Below are positions 46,698 through 55,774 of a stretch of DNA of 64,000 nt, one piece after another. The DNA is taken from positions 2,414,501 to 2,478,500 of the forward strand of contig NZ_CP109000.1 of the NCBI RefSeq assembly GCF_036226605.1, in the 5' to 3' direction. Source of the DNA: Streptomyces sp. NBC_00704. GTDB lineage: Bacteria > Actinomycetota > Actinomycetes > Streptomycetales > Streptomycetaceae. The position numbers and the translations under genes are program-made. Numbering within the stretch: position 1 is the first letter of the stretch; the number at the start of each line of letters is the position of its first letter. The notes below the pieces were generated by a model, which was given only the letters and a program-made list of their open reading frames with translations, made no database searches and was not told where the DNA came from.

Positions 46698-47159
46698 TCA
46701 CGGGTTCTCCCAGGCCGCGGGCTCCTCCGCCAGCTCCTTCACCGGGACCGGCAGCGCGTCCGCCGCGATGTCCGCGATCGTGACGCCCTCCAGGATGCGG
46801 CGCACGTTGGCCCGCAGCGCGATCCACAGCGGCAGCAGGGGTTGCGCCGAGCCCGTGTACGTCAGGCCCGTCGGGCGTTCGCCGCGCACCGAGACGATCG
46901 GGCCGTCCACCGCCCGGATGACATCCGCGACCGTGATCGCCGCGGGGTCGCGGGCCAGCCGGTAGCCGCCCCCGCCGCCGCGCCGGCTGTCGACGATCCC
47001 GCCGCGCCGCAGATCGCCCAGGATGCCCTCCAGGAACTTGTGCGGGATGTCCTGCTCGGCGGCGATCGACTCCGCCTTCACGGGGTCGCCGCCGTCCTGC
47101 CGCACGGCGAGTTCCAGCACCGCCCGCACCGCGTAGTCCGCCCTCGCCGAGATCCTCAT
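46698..47159 (-). CDS. Rrf2 family transcriptional regulator
   Basis: A 153-residue winged-helix regulator beginning MRISARADYAVRAVLELA, the canonical Rrf2 start, with DIPHKFLEGILGDLRRGGIVDSRRGGGGGYRLAR as recognition helix and wing. It has no Cys, so it is not an iron-sulfur or NO sensor like IscR or NsrR; a CymR-type or ligand-free mode is more likely. ATG at 47159 fits the conserved start. Confidence 0.9.
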   Translation of the reverse strand: MRISARADYAVRAVLELAVRQDGGDPVKAESIAAEQDIPHKFLEGILGDLRRGGIVDSRRGGGGGYRLARDPAAITVADVIRAVDGPIVSVRGERPTGLTYTGSAQPLLPLWIALRANVRRILEGVTIADIAADALPVPVKELAEEPAAWENP

Positions 47160-47259
47160 GCCCCCATTGTGCGGTCGGCCGGCGAGCGGCCCCGCCACGG
47201 CAGGGCGGCCTGCGGCCGGTGACCGGCGAGCGGCGGTCGCCGGCCTTCGTGAAGCTCGT

Positions 47260-48774
47260 CTAGGCCAGCCGGATCACGTTCCAGGACAGGGGCTCCAGCG
47301 TCGCCGTCAGCGTGCCGTCCGCCAGCGTCGTGCCCTCGGCCGCGTGCGGGGCGACCCGCTCGGGGTCGGCGAGGGTGTTGCGGGCGTCCGGGTCGGCGTC
47401 CGCGAGCACGCTGTGCTCCACCACCGAGGTCAGGCCGAGGCCGTTGAGTCGGACCTCCAGCGGAAGCGCCTCGGTGCGGCCGCGGTTGACGGCGAAGACG
47501 GTGACCGACCCGTCCTCGGCGCGGACCGCGGTCGCGTGCAGCAGGTCGGCGTCGCCGTACTTGCGGGTCCGGTAGGTCGGCGAGTCCACCCGGACGTCGA
47601 GGACCCGGCCGCGTCCGTGGCGGGCGGCCTGGGCGAACGGGAAGAACGTCGTCTGCCGCCAGGCCGGGCCGCCGGGCTCGGTCATGATCGGCGCGATGAC
47701 GTTGACGAGCTGGGCCAGGCAGGCCACGGCGACCCGGTCGGCGTGCCGCAGCAGCGCGATGATCAGGGAGCCGAAGACGACGGCGTCGGTGACGCTGTAG
47801 GAGTCCTCCAGCAGCCGCGGGGCCTGCGGCCAGTCGGCGCGGTCGATGCCCTTGGCGTGCTCCTCCCACTCGGGCAGGTACCAGACGTTCCACTCGTCGA
47901 AGGAGAGGCTGATCCGCTTCTTCGACTTCAGCCGCGCGCCGACGTGGTCGGCGGTCGCCACCACGTTCTCGATGAAGGACTCCATGTCGACGGCGGAGGC
48001 GAGGAAGGAGTCGACGTCGCCGTCCTCGGGCCAGTAGTAGGCGTGCAGCGAGATGTGGTCGACGAGGTCGTACGTCTCCTGGAGGACCGTCGCCTCCCAC
48101 TCGGCGAACGTCGGCATGGACTGGCTGGAGGAACCGCAGACGACGAGTTCCACACCGGGGTCGAGCTGACGCATGGCCCGCGCGGTCTCGGCGGCGAGCC
48201 GGCCGTACTCCTGCGCCGTCTTGTGGCCGGTCTGCCAGGGGCCGTCCATCTCGTTGCCCAGGCACCACAGCCGGATGCCGAAGGGGTCCTCGTCGCCGTG
48301 GCTCACGCGGAGGTCGGACAGGGCGGTGCCCCCGGCGTGGTTGGCGTACTCCTGGAGCGCGAGGGCCTCGGCGACGCCGCGCGTGCCGAGGTTGACGGCC
48401 ATCATGGGCTCGGCCTGCGGGCCCAGCTTCCTGAGGAAGCCGATGAACTCGGAGAGGCCGAAGCGGTTCGTCTCCGTGGAGTGCCAGGCCAGGTCGAGGC
48501 GGTGGGGCCGCTCGGCCACGGGACCGACCGAGTCCTCCCACCGGTAGCCGGACACGAAGTTGCCGCCCGGGTAGCGCACGGCCGTGACGCCGAGTTCCCG
48601 GACGAGGTCCAGGACGTCCGTGCGCAGGCCGTCGGCGTCGGCCGCCGGGTGGCCGGGCTCGAAGACCCCCGTGTAGACGCAGCGGCCGAGGTGTTCGACG
48701 AAGGAGCCGAAGAGACGGGGGTTCACCTCGCCCGTGGTGAAGGAGGGGTCGAGGGTGAAACGAGCGGTGCTCAT
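47260..48774 (-). CDS. Alpha-L-arabinofuranosidase, GH51
   Basis: A 504-residue cytoplasmic glycosidase that frees L-arabinose from arabino-oligosaccharides. GH51 acid/base Glu175 is in LWCLGNEMDGPW and nucleophile Glu294 in SFDEWNVWYL; RYPGGNFVSGYRWEDSVGP is the family N-terminal barrel motif. No signal peptide is visible, so it acts on imported oligosaccharides. It supplies arabinose in a window with two arabinose/galactose-type importers. The ATG at 48774 has AAAGG upstream. Confidence 0.94.
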   Translation of the reverse strand: MSTARFTLDPSFTTGEVNPRLFGSFVEHLGRCVYTGVFEPGHPAADADGLRTDVLDLVRELGVTAVRYPGGNFVSGYRWEDSVGPVAERPHRLDLAWHSTETNRFGLSEFIGFLRKLGPQAEPMMAVNLGTRGVAEALALQEYANHAGGTALSDLRVSHGDEDPFGIRLWCLGNEMDGPWQTGHKTAQEYGRLAAETARAMRQLDPGVELVVCGSSSQSMPTFAEWEATVLQETYDLVDHISLHAYYWPEDGDVDSFLASAVDMESFIENVVATADHVGARLKSKKRISLSFDEWNVWYLPEWEEHAKGIDRADWPQAPRLLEDSYSVTDAVVFGSLIIALLRHADRVAVACLAQLVNVIAPIMTEPGGPAWRQTTFFPFAQAARHGRGRVLDVRVDSPTYRTRKYGDADLLHATAVRAEDGSVTVFAVNRGRTEALPLEVRLNGLGLTSVVEHSVLADADPDARNTLADPERVAPHAAEGTTLADGTLTATLEPLSWNVIRLA

Positions 48775-48879
48775 CGTGGCCTTTCGGTCTTGGTCGCCGC
48801 GCTCCCGCCGCGGTCCGTGCTCCTGCCGGCCCGTGAGCGGGGTTCGGTATCCCGGATCATGCTCGCGTCTTCGAACGGG

Positions 48880-48940
48880 ACCGTAAAATCCGGCGCCCGC
48901 GTCCGTCAATGGTTTCGGCGCGATCCATGACAGCGCTTTC
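48880..48940 (-). promoter_or_regulatory. Promoter and LacI-type operator candidate of the arabinofuranosidase gene
   Basis: Minus strand: TTGACG (48909-48904), 18-bp spacer, TACGGT (48885-48880), leaving a leader of about 100 bases. Just upstream of the -35 box is GAAAGCGCTGTC (48940-48929), 11 of 12 matches to a perfect GAAAGCGCTTTC palindrome, the general LacI-family form. Confidence 0.55.
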
Positions 48941-49035
48941 CCGCACCGCGCCCGACCGTCTTTTCCGTGACGTGAGCACAACCGGCCGCGTAGGCTCGAA
49001 CGGGCTGCCGCCGGGCGGTTCGGAAGGGGGAGCGG

Positions 49036-49683
49036 ATGGACAGCGCGGGCGCGCGCGGAAGGGCGGCACGGATCGTCTCCGCGCTGCGGCGCACGCGGAC
49101 CGGCCCGGCCATGCGCGAGCTGACCGGCGATCTCTCCGCCGCGCTGCGGGCGCGTCCCCGCCGGCCCTGCGGGGTGCGGGAGGTGTGCCGGGCGCTGTGC
49201 GAGGAGATGTCCGCACGGCGCGGCGGCCGGCCCGTCGAGGTGCGGTTCGAGCGGTTCCCCGACGAGATCGAGGTCACCGGCCTGTGGGTCGAGTTCCAGG
49301 AGTTCGACCTGGTGATCGTGGAGGAACGGGCCGAGGCTGTCCAGCAGTTGGTCATCCTCGGCCATGAGCTGTGGCACCTGCACGCCGGGCACCGCCACCA
49401 CCATCACGGCATCGGCACGGTGGCCGCGGGCGTGCTCGCCGACCGCTCCGGCTGGGACTCCATCGCGCTGACCGTCGCCGCCCGCAACGGCTCCCGCGCG
49501 GACGACGAGGCCGAGGCCGACGACTTCGGCCACCGACTCGCGGCCCGCTTCCGACGCTATCTGCCCGACGCCGCCGGCTCCGGGCCCCTGGGCCCGGGAC
49601 CGTCCGCCGCCGGACCGGGCGCGGAGACGTCCGCCGTCCAGCGCACCCTCGGCTACCGGGGACGCCGGGGCGCCGCGCGGTGA
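49036..49683 (+). CDS. ImmA/IrrE-like zinc metallopeptidase (toxin-antitoxin-type regulator)
   Basis: A 215-residue protein with HELWH (His110, Glu111, His114) in VILGHELWHLHAGH followed by a His-rich stretch and an acidic helix DDEAEADDFGHRLAARFRRY that may supply the third zinc ligand. The layout fits ImmA/IrrE-like peptidases, which usually cleave a repressor; here no helix-turn-helix is fused or adjacent. GGGGGAG lies before ATG 49036. The stop overlaps the next start (GTGA). The substrate is not known. Confidence 0.75.
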   Translation: MDSAGARGRAARIVSALRRTRTGPAMRELTGDLSAALRARPRRPCGVREVCRALCEEMSARRGGRPVEVRFERFPDEIEVTGLWVEFQEFDLVIVEERAEAVQQLVILGHELWHLHAGHRHHHHGIGTVAAGVLADRSGWDSIALTVAARNGSRADDEAEADDFGHRLAARFRRYLPDAAGSGPLGPGPSAAGPGAETSAVQRTLGYRGRRGAAR

Positions 49684-51116
49684 ACCACGGGCTCTACATC
49701 TCCTTCTGGCTGCCCACCGCCGTCCTCGGCGCGGCCCTCGCCATCAAGCTGCCCAGCATCCTCAAACTCTGGCGGGACCCGCTGCTGCGCGCCGTCGGCG
49801 GTCTGCTGGTGTTCGCCTGCGCCGTGTTCGTCTTCGCCGCCCCGAAGACGATCGCCTGGACCAACCGGGTCACCGGCGTGCCCAACATCGCCGCGCCCTG
49901 GGTGTACTCCCTGCTCACCGCGCTGTCCGCGTCCTGGCTGCTGCTGATCATCGCCTGGCGCAACGGCCGCACCGAGCGGTCGGCCCAGACCCGGCGCGCC
50001 ACGCGCTGGGTGGTGTCCGTCTACGCGGGGGTGGTGGTCGCCCTGTGGGTGCTCTTCGCGCTGGCCGACGTGCCCGTGGAACGGATCCGGGACCTCGACA
50101 CGTACTACGCCAACACGCCGTACATGCGCGAGGAGATCCTGCTCTACCTGCTCGCGCACACGGTGGCCTGCTCGGTGACCGCCCGCCTGGTGTGGAACTG
50201 GAGCCGCACCGAGGGCCTCGACGCGTGGCTGCGCTGGGGGCTGCGCTTCCTGGGGGCCGGCTATGTGACCAACCTGGTGTTCAGCGCGGCCAAGCTGTCG
50301 GCCGTCGCGGCCCGTTGGACCGGGCACGACCTGGACTGGCTGAACACCGGCATCGCGCCCTCGGCGGCCTGCATCGCCGCCACGCTGGTCGCGATCGGCT
50401 TCATCGTGCCGCACGCCGGCCAGTACCTCCAGGAGCGCTGGCGGGTCCGCCGCAGACACCGGAGCCTGAAGCCGCTGTCCCGGCTCGTGCGGACCGTCAC
50501 CGGCGCACGCGAGCCGTTCGACCTGCGCGCCACCCCCGAACTGCGGCTGATCCGCCGCGAGACGTTCATCCGCGACGCGCTGCTGCAACTGGCCCGTCAT
50601 CTGGACGACGACCTGCGCGCCCGGTCCTACGACGCCGCCGTCGCCCTCGGCTTCGAACGCGGCCGCGCGCAGGCCCTCGCGGCGGGCGTCGCGCTGCTGG
50701 ACGCCGTGGAGGCGAGGGAGCGGTCCCGGCGCGAGCCGGGGGCTCCGCAGCCGGGCACGTCCCAGCCGGGAACCTCGGGGCCGGGGATGCCCGCGGCCCC
50801 GAACTCGCCGCGCACCGAAGCCCGGACGGCGTCCGTGAACCCGCCGCGCACCGAAGCGCGCACAGCGTCCGCCGCCGTCTCCCCCGCTGCCGTCTCCCCC
50901 GCCGGCGTCTCCCCGGCTGCCGTCTCGGAGGCCGCCGTCTCCCCGGCCGCCGGTTCCCCCACGGCTTCCGCGGCGCCGTCCTCCTCCGGTCCGGACACCA
51001 CCTACCTCCTGCGGGAGATCCAGGCCGTGTCCCGTGTCCTTCGCCACCCCCTCGACCTCCAGGCGGTCCGCGCCCACGTGGCCGCCCCGGCAGAGAGCAT
51101 GTCCACGCATGAGTGA
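49680..51116 (+). CDS. MAB_1171c family putative membrane transporter
   Basis: A 478-residue protein. Residues 1-250 contain about seven hydrophobic segments (FWLPTAVLGAALAI, VGGLLVFACAVFVF, VSVYAGVVVALWVLFALA, IAPSAACIAATLVAIGFIVP). A cytoplasmic domain follows (FDLRATPELRLIRRETFIRDALLQL), then a Pro/Ser/Ala repeat region with AAVSP units and a final helical segment. This matches the MAB_1171c group, often found after ImmA-like peptidases in actinobacteria. The transport function is only a family label. GTG at 49680 overlaps the peptidase gene. Confidence 0.75.
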   Translation: MNHGLYISFWLPTAVLGAALAIKLPSILKLWRDPLLRAVGGLLVFACAVFVFAAPKTIAWTNRVTGVPNIAAPWVYSLLTALSASWLLLIIAWRNGRTERSAQTRRATRWVVSVYAGVVVALWVLFALADVPVERIRDLDTYYANTPYMREEILLYLLAHTVACSVTARLVWNWSRTEGLDAWLRWGLRFLGAGYVTNLVFSAAKLSAVAARWTGHDLDWLNTGIAPSAACIAATLVAIGFIVPHAGQYLQERWRVRRRHRSLKPLSRLVRTVTGAREPFDLRATPELRLIRRETFIRDALLQLARHLDDDLRARSYDAAVALGFERGRAQALAAGVALLDAVEARERSRREPGAPQPGTSQPGTSGPGMPAAPNSPRTEARTASVNPPRTEARTASAAVSPAAVSPAGVSPAAVSEAAVSPAAGSPTASAAPSSSGPDTTYLLREIQAVSRVLRHPLDLQAVRAHVAAPAESMSTHE

Positions 51117-52548
51117 GCCGTCCAACCCCGCCAGAACCGCCGTAGTGCTGGGGGGATCCCACGCGGGCATGCTCGCCGCGCGCGCCCTGAGCGGCTTCGC
51201 CGACCGGGTCGTCGTGATCGAGCGGGACGTCCTGCCCGACGGACCCGCCCCCCGCAGGGGACTGCCGCAGGCCCGCCACGCCCACATGCTGTGGTCGGGC
51301 GGGGTGCGGGCGGTGGAGGAGCTGCTGCCGGGGGTCACCGACGCCCTGCTGGACGCCGGCGCGCGCCGGTCGCCGGTCACGACGGACATGGTCGTCCTGG
51401 GCCCACGAGGCTGGTTCCGCCGCTGGCCCGAGTCCCACCACGTGATCCTTGCCGGACGCGATCTGCTCGACGCGACCGTCCGCGACCTCGTCCTCGCCGA
51501 CGAGCGCGTCGAGGTGCTCACGGGGACCGAGGCGACGGGCCTGGTCGGCGACGCGGGAGCCGTCACGGGAGTGCGGGTGCGCACGGCGGGCGGAACAGAG
51601 GACCGGGAGGACCGCGACGACCCGCAGGGCCGGGAGCGGATCGTTTCCGCAGCTCTGGTCGTCGACGCGACCGGGCGGGGTTCGCGGGCGGCGGGATGGC
51701 TCCAGGACCTCGGCCTGCCCGCCGTGGAGCGGCGCGAGGTGGACTCCGGGCTGGCCTACGCGAGCCGGCTCTACCTGGCCCCCGAGCGGGCCCGGTCCGG
51801 GTATCCGATCGTCAACGTGCAGCCGGACCCACGGGACGGCCGTCCGGGCCGGGCGGGGTTCCTGCTGCCCATCGAGGACGGCCGCTGGATCGTGACCCTC
51901 AACGGCACCCGCGGCGGCGAACCGAGCGCCGACAACGAGGACTTCGAGCGCTTCGCCCGCGAGGAGCTGCGCCACCCGGTCATCGGCGAGCTGCTGGAGC
52001 GGGCCGAGCCGCTCTCCGACGTGTCCTTCACCCGGGCCACCGTCAACCGCCGCAGCCACTACGAGCGGATGGCGGCCTGGCCGGAGAACTTCGCCGTCCT
52101 CGGGGACGCGCTGGCCGCCTACAACCCGCTTTACGGCCACGGCCTCGCGGTCGCCGCCCAGAGCGCGGTCGCACTGCGGGACGCCGTCCGGCGGCACGGC
52201 TGGGGCTCGGCGGGACTGTCCCGTCGCGTCCAGCGGGCGGTGGCCCGCCCGGCGGGCGCCGCCTGGGACCTCGCGGTCGGCCAGGACGTGTTCTACCCGG
52301 GCGCGACGGAGAACGGCCCCACGCTCCGCGACCGGGTGCTGGCCGCGTACGTGGGGCGCCTGATGCTCACGGCCACCGGCAGCGGCCGGATCGCCCGGCG
52401 GGTGACCGACGTGACGTCGCTGGAGCGGGGCCCGCAGGTCCTGCTGACCCCGACGGTCCTGCTGGCCGCCACCGCCGGCCCCCTCAAACGCCCCCTGCCC
52501 GGCCCGCCCCTGACCCCCTCGGAACGCGAACGAGCGGGCCTGCGCTAG
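51109..52548 (+). CDS. FAD-dependent oxidoreductase/monooxygenase-like protein
   Basis: A 479-residue flavoprotein. AVVLGGSHAGMLAARALSGFADRVVVIERD is the Rossmann FAD site, ALVVDATGRGSRAAGW the ATG-type second motif, and FAVLGDALAAYNPLYGHGLAVAAQSA the GD motif of class A flavin monooxygenases. It lacks a clear aromatic-substrate signature. Its ATG lies 8 bp inside the end of the membrane-protein gene, so the three genes form one operon. The substrate is unknown. Confidence 0.85.
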   Translation: MSEPSNPARTAVVLGGSHAGMLAARALSGFADRVVVIERDVLPDGPAPRRGLPQARHAHMLWSGGVRAVEELLPGVTDALLDAGARRSPVTTDMVVLGPRGWFRRWPESHHVILAGRDLLDATVRDLVLADERVEVLTGTEATGLVGDAGAVTGVRVRTAGGTEDREDRDDPQGRERIVSAALVVDATGRGSRAAGWLQDLGLPAVERREVDSGLAYASRLYLAPERARSGYPIVNVQPDPRDGRPGRAGFLLPIEDGRWIVTLNGTRGGEPSADNEDFERFAREELRHPVIGELLERAEPLSDVSFTRATVNRRSHYERMAAWPENFAVLGDALAAYNPLYGHGLAVAAQSAVALRDAVRRHGWGSAGLSRRVQRAVARPAGAAWDLAVGQDVFYPGATENGPTLRDRVLAAYVGRLMLTATGSGRIARRVTDVTSLERGPQVLLTPTVLLAATAGPLKRPLPGPPLTPSERERAGLR

Positions 52549-53322
52549 CAGTTGGACACGAGGACCCGCGACGCCGGTGACCGAGCGCGCGGACACCGGC
52601 AGTCGCCCGAGCGGACACGCGCCACGCGCCACCACCGGAGGGGCAGAGCCTCGGCCCATCGGGCGAGCGGGCCACCGCATCGACCGTCGGCCGGGCAGAC
52701 CCGCGTCAGCGGCTGGACACCGGACCCACCTCGACCGTCGGACGCGCGGGATCTCGTCAGCCGCCGGACGGGCAGGGCCGCGTCAGCGGCTGGACAACCG
52801 GACCCGCCTCGGACGTCGGACGGGCGAGGCCGCCGCGACCGTCGGACGGGCGCGACCACCGCGTCAGCCACCGGACGCGCAGGGCCGCCTCAGCCGTCGA
52901 ACGAGCGGGGCCGCCTCGGCCGTCGGACGAGCGGACCCGCGTCGGCCGCCCGACGGACCGTCTGGCTCCGGCCCACGGCCGGGGCGGCCCACCTCGACCG
53001 TCGGACGGGCGCGACCACCGCGTCAGCCACCGGACGCGCAGGGCCGCGCCAGCCGTCGGACGGGCGGACCCGCCTCGGACGTCGGACGGGCGAGGCTGCC
53101 GCGACCGTCGGACGAGCGGACCCGCGTCGGCCGCCCGACGGACCGTCTGGCTCCGGCCCGCGGCCGGGGCGGCCCACCTCGACCGTCGGACGGGCGCGAC
53201 CACCGCGTCAGCCACCGGACGGGCAGGGCCGCGCCAGCGGTCGGAGGAGCGGACTCGCCTCGGCCGTCGGACGAGCGGGCGCGCCTCGGGCGTCGGGCGG
53301 GCGGGTCGGCGTCGGGCGTCGG
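52549..53322. repeat. Non-coding repeat block, about 770 bp
   Basis: No gene supported. The sequence is built from degenerate units based on GTCGGACGGGCG and GTCAGCCACCGGACG. A 140-bp segment (52921-53060) recurs at 53106-53245 with about three mismatches, and a shorter part of it also starts at 52836 (other copies at 52995 and 53180). Long open frames across it come from base composition. Confidence 0.8.
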
Positions 53323-54174
53323 TCAGCCGGTGAAGGCGGGTTGGGGGAGGCCCTTGCCCGCGTTCGGGATCACCAGGAGCGAGCCGGCGACCGGGTGCGG
53401 GGCGGTCAGGCCGACGCGGGCCGTGGTGACGTACAGGTCCGTCAGATCGGCGCCGCCGAAGGCGCACGCGGTGACCCTCGGGGTGGGCAGGGCGATCACC
53501 CGGTCCAGTTCACCCTCCGGGGTGTAGCGGCGCACCGCTCCCCCGTCCCACAGGGCCACCCACACGCAGCCGTCCGCGTCCACGGTGAGGCCGTCGGGGA
53601 AGCCCGCGCCGTCCTCGACGGAGACGAGGGGGCGACGGCCGCTCACCCTCCCGTCCGCCGAGCAGTCGAAGACGTCGACGCGGCGCGTCGGCGAGTCGAT
53701 GTAGTACATCAGCGTGCCGTCCGGGCTCCAGCCGGTGCCGTTGCTCACCGCCACGTCGTCGAGGACCAGCTCGGCCGAGCCGTCGCCGGTGAGCCGGGAC
53801 AGCGTGCCGCCGCCGGGCGCCTCGTCGTAGCGCATCGTGCCGGCCCAGAGGGAGCCGTCGGGCGCGACCGCGGCGTCGTTGGCGCGACGGCCGGGCACCG
53901 GCTCGTGCCGCAGCCAGCGGAAGGCGCCGTCGGGATCGAGCAGGCCCACCCCGTCCCGGAGGTTGAGGACGAGCCCGCCGCCCGCCCGGGGCTTGGCCGC
54001 GCCCACGTGCTGATCCGTCACCCGGACCGTGCGACCGCCGGTGACGGGGTCGTAGGAGTGCAGACGGGAGCCGAGGATGTCGATCCAGAGCAGCCGGCCG
54101 GTGGCCGGGTCCCAGGTCGGGCCCTCGCCGAGAGTCGCCTCGGCCCGCACGGCCACCTCGTACGACGTCGTCAT
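53323..54174 (-). CDS. SMP-30/gluconolactonase family sugar lactonase
   Basis: A 283-residue six-bladed beta-propeller that hydrolyses aldonolactones. The metal site is complete: Glu17 (LGEGPTWD), Asn145 (VSNGTGWSPDG) and Asp194 (FPDGLTVDADG), with Asn99 (RRAND) near the substrate. Lactones of galactose, arabinose, fucose or glucose are all possible. The ATG overlaps the iclR stop (ATGA), so the regulator and lactonase are one operon. A lactonase fits between a sugar dehydrogenase and an aldonate dehydratase, both of which occur in the window. Confidence 0.9.
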   Translation of the reverse strand: MTTSYEVAVRAEATLGEGPTWDPATGRLLWIDILGSRLHSYDPVTGGRTVRVTDQHVGAAKPRAGGGLVLNLRDGVGLLDPDGAFRWLRHEPVPGRRANDAAVAPDGSLWAGTMRYDEAPGGGTLSRLTGDGSAELVLDDVAVSNGTGWSPDGTLMYYIDSPTRRVDVFDCSADGRVSGRRPLVSVEDGAGFPDGLTVDADGCVWVALWDGGAVRRYTPEGELDRVIALPTPRVTACAFGGADLTDLYVTTARVGLTAPHPVAGSLLVIPNAGKGLPQPAFTG

Positions 54175-54944
54175 GCCACGCTCCGGTATCCCAGCAGTTC
54201 GGACAGTTGGGCCGCGCCCTTCGCGGCGAGCTGCTCCAGCTCCACGCGGCGCTCGTCCGTCCAGCGGATCATGGGCACGGAGATGGAGAGCGCGGCCACC
54301 ACCTGTCCCGTGCGGTCGCGCACCGGCGCCGCCACACAGCTGACGTCCGGGTTGGACTCGCGGCTCTCGACCGCGACGCCCCGATCCCGGATCTCGGTCA
54401 GCGCCTCGCGCAGCGCACCGGGCTCGGTGATGCTGTTCGGGGTCATCCGCACGAGGTCGGCGTCGTCGGGGATGCGTGCGCTCAGTTCCGCGTCGGGCAG
54501 CGAGGCCAGCAGCATCTTGCCGACGGAGGTGCAGTGGGCCGGGAGCCGCCGGCCCGCGGCCGACACCATCCGGACCGCGTGCGTGGAGTCCACCTTGGCG
54601 ATGTAGATGACGTCGGTGCCCTCCAGGATCGCCACGTGGACCGTCTCGTCACACGTTTCGGCGACGGTGCGGGCGACCTGCTGACCCTCGGCGGCGAGGT
54701 CGAGCTGCTCGGCGTAGCGGCTGCCGAGCTGGTACGGACGCACTCCGAGGCGGTACCGTCCGGGTTGTCCGGGGACGGGCACGATGTACGACCGCGCGGA
54801 GAGCGTGGTCACCAGCTCGTGCACGGTGGTGCGCGGAAGCTGGAGCTTGCGCACGATGTCGGGGGCGGAGAGCGAACCGTCCCCGTCGAGGAAGAGCTCG
54901 AGAATGTCGAGAGCTCGGGTCACGGCAGGTACGAGGCGTCCCAC
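54171..54944 (-). CDS. IclR family transcriptional regulator
   Basis: A 257-residue regulator. The winged helix spans about 8-65 (LSAPDIVRKLQLPRTTVHELVTTLSARSYIV) and the IclR effector domain about 85-250 (ETVHVAILEGTDVIYIAKVDS, HCTSVGKMLLASLPD, GVAVESRESNPDVSCVAAPVRD, ALSISVP). GTG at 54944 has GGAGG upstream. The gene is first in an operon with the SMP-30 lactonase. A palindromic site in its own promoter matches sites in front of three other sugar loci, so it is the best candidate regulator of that set. Confidence 0.92.
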   Translation of the reverse strand: MGRLVPAVTRALDILELFLDGDGSLSAPDIVRKLQLPRTTVHELVTTLSARSYIVPVPGQPGRYRLGVRPYQLGSRYAEQLDLAAEGQQVARTVAETCDETVHVAILEGTDVIYIAKVDSTHAVRMVSAAGRRLPAHCTSVGKMLLASLPDAELSARIPDDADLVRMTPNSITEPGALREALTEIRDRGVAVESRESNPDVSCVAAPVRDRTGQVVAALSISVPMIRWTDERRVELEQLAAKGAAQLSELLGYRSVA

Positions 54945-54974
54945 GACCGGCCCCCTCCCTTCGTCTGAATCGGT

Positions 54975-54999
54975 GCCTGTGTTCGAGATATCAACAGGC
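54975..54999. promoter_or_regulatory. Shared operator candidate, site d (iclR-lactonase operon)
   Basis: TGTTCGAGATATCAACA (54980-54996) matches the first 12 bases of site a with one change, and is symmetric (TGTT...AACA around GATATC). It is framed by GCCTGT (54975-54980) and ACAGGC (54994-54999), giving a second, outer dyad. It lies 31 bp before the IclR start codon. Confidence 0.7.
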
Positions 55000-55104
55000 G
55001 ATCGGCATGACGAACACAGGCTGTCATACGCTGTTGCGCCGGGCAATGGCCGGGAAACGCACGGTGGCCCCGGACGGCACCCGCGGTGGGCCAGGATGGG
55101 ACCC

Positions 55105-55695
55105 ATGCCGACCCAGAAACGCCTCGCCGGCTCGTTCACGGCGCTCGATTTCCAGCTGGTCCTGCTGCGCCGCATGGCCGACCACAACCCGGATCTGGTG
55201 GAGGACGCCCGCCATGGCCTGGGCGTCTCCCTGACGCAGATGAGGGAGGCCAACAAGCGCTGGCAGGCGATGGTCCACTCCCCGCACACCAGAGGAACGC
55301 TCGCCCGCTACCGCTCCGTCCTCGGCGAACCCGAGGCCAGAGCCGCCCGCCGGGTCGGCGACCTCGACTGCGAGGCCTGGCTGTGGCCGGTCTCGCTCTG
55401 GCCCGACCTGCGCTTCGAGGTGCTGCTCGCCCCGACCGGCGCCGTCTGGAACGAGTGGCTGGTGCGCGCCCCGGGGGCCCTGCCGCCGTCCCTGAGCACC
55501 CTCGACGACCTCACGCCCTGGTCCTGCACGATCGACGAGGCCGCCCTCGCCTTCGCCCCGGCCCGCCCCCTGGAGGGCACGGCCCCCAACCGCTGGGGGC
55601 TGGCGTTCACCGCTGCGGACGGCCAGGGCGTGCGCCGGGAGGTGGTCGCCGAGTTCACCTGGGGACTGCTCCAGCGCACCGCCACGAGGGACTGA
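55105..55695 (+). CDS. Conserved hypothetical protein
   Basis: A 196-residue soluble protein without membrane segments or known motif. The first half is helical and basic (FQLVLLRRMADHNPDLVEDARHGLG), the second half rich in Trp (WLWPVSLWPDLRFEVLLAPTGAVWNEWL). ATG at 55105 is chosen since AGGA lies 9 bases upstream; ATG at 55096 is the alternative. It converges with the ATP-grasp gene. I cannot assign a function. Confidence 0.6.
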   Translation: MPTQKRLAGSFTALDFQLVLLRRMADHNPDLVEDARHGLGVSLTQMREANKRWQAMVHSPHTRGTLARYRSVLGEPEARAARRVGDLDCEAWLWPVSLWPDLRFEVLLAPTGAVWNEWLVRAPGALPPSLSTLDDLTPWSCTIDEAALAFAPARPLEGTAPNRWGLAFTAADGQGVRREVVAEFTWGLLQRTATRD

Positions 55696-55774
55696 GGCCG
55701 GGACGGACGCCGGTGGACGCCGCCGGTGGCGCCCGGTGGCGCCCGGTGACGGCTGGTGGGCGGGACGCCTTCGG

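Noticed and set aside
46698..47159. Iron-sulfur Rrf2 regulator (IscR or NsrR)
   Set aside because: The protein contains no Cys residue.
52836..53245. CRISPR-like spaced repeats
   Set aside because: Only three copies of the longest unit, with unequal spacing (159 and 185 bp), and the gaps are themselves repeat-derived; no cas genes.
52552..54606. Plus-strand open frame of 684 codons with Arg/Thr/Gly repeats
   Set aside because: It covers the repeat block and then runs antisense to the lactonase and IclR genes; no ribosome binding site and no homology-like motif.
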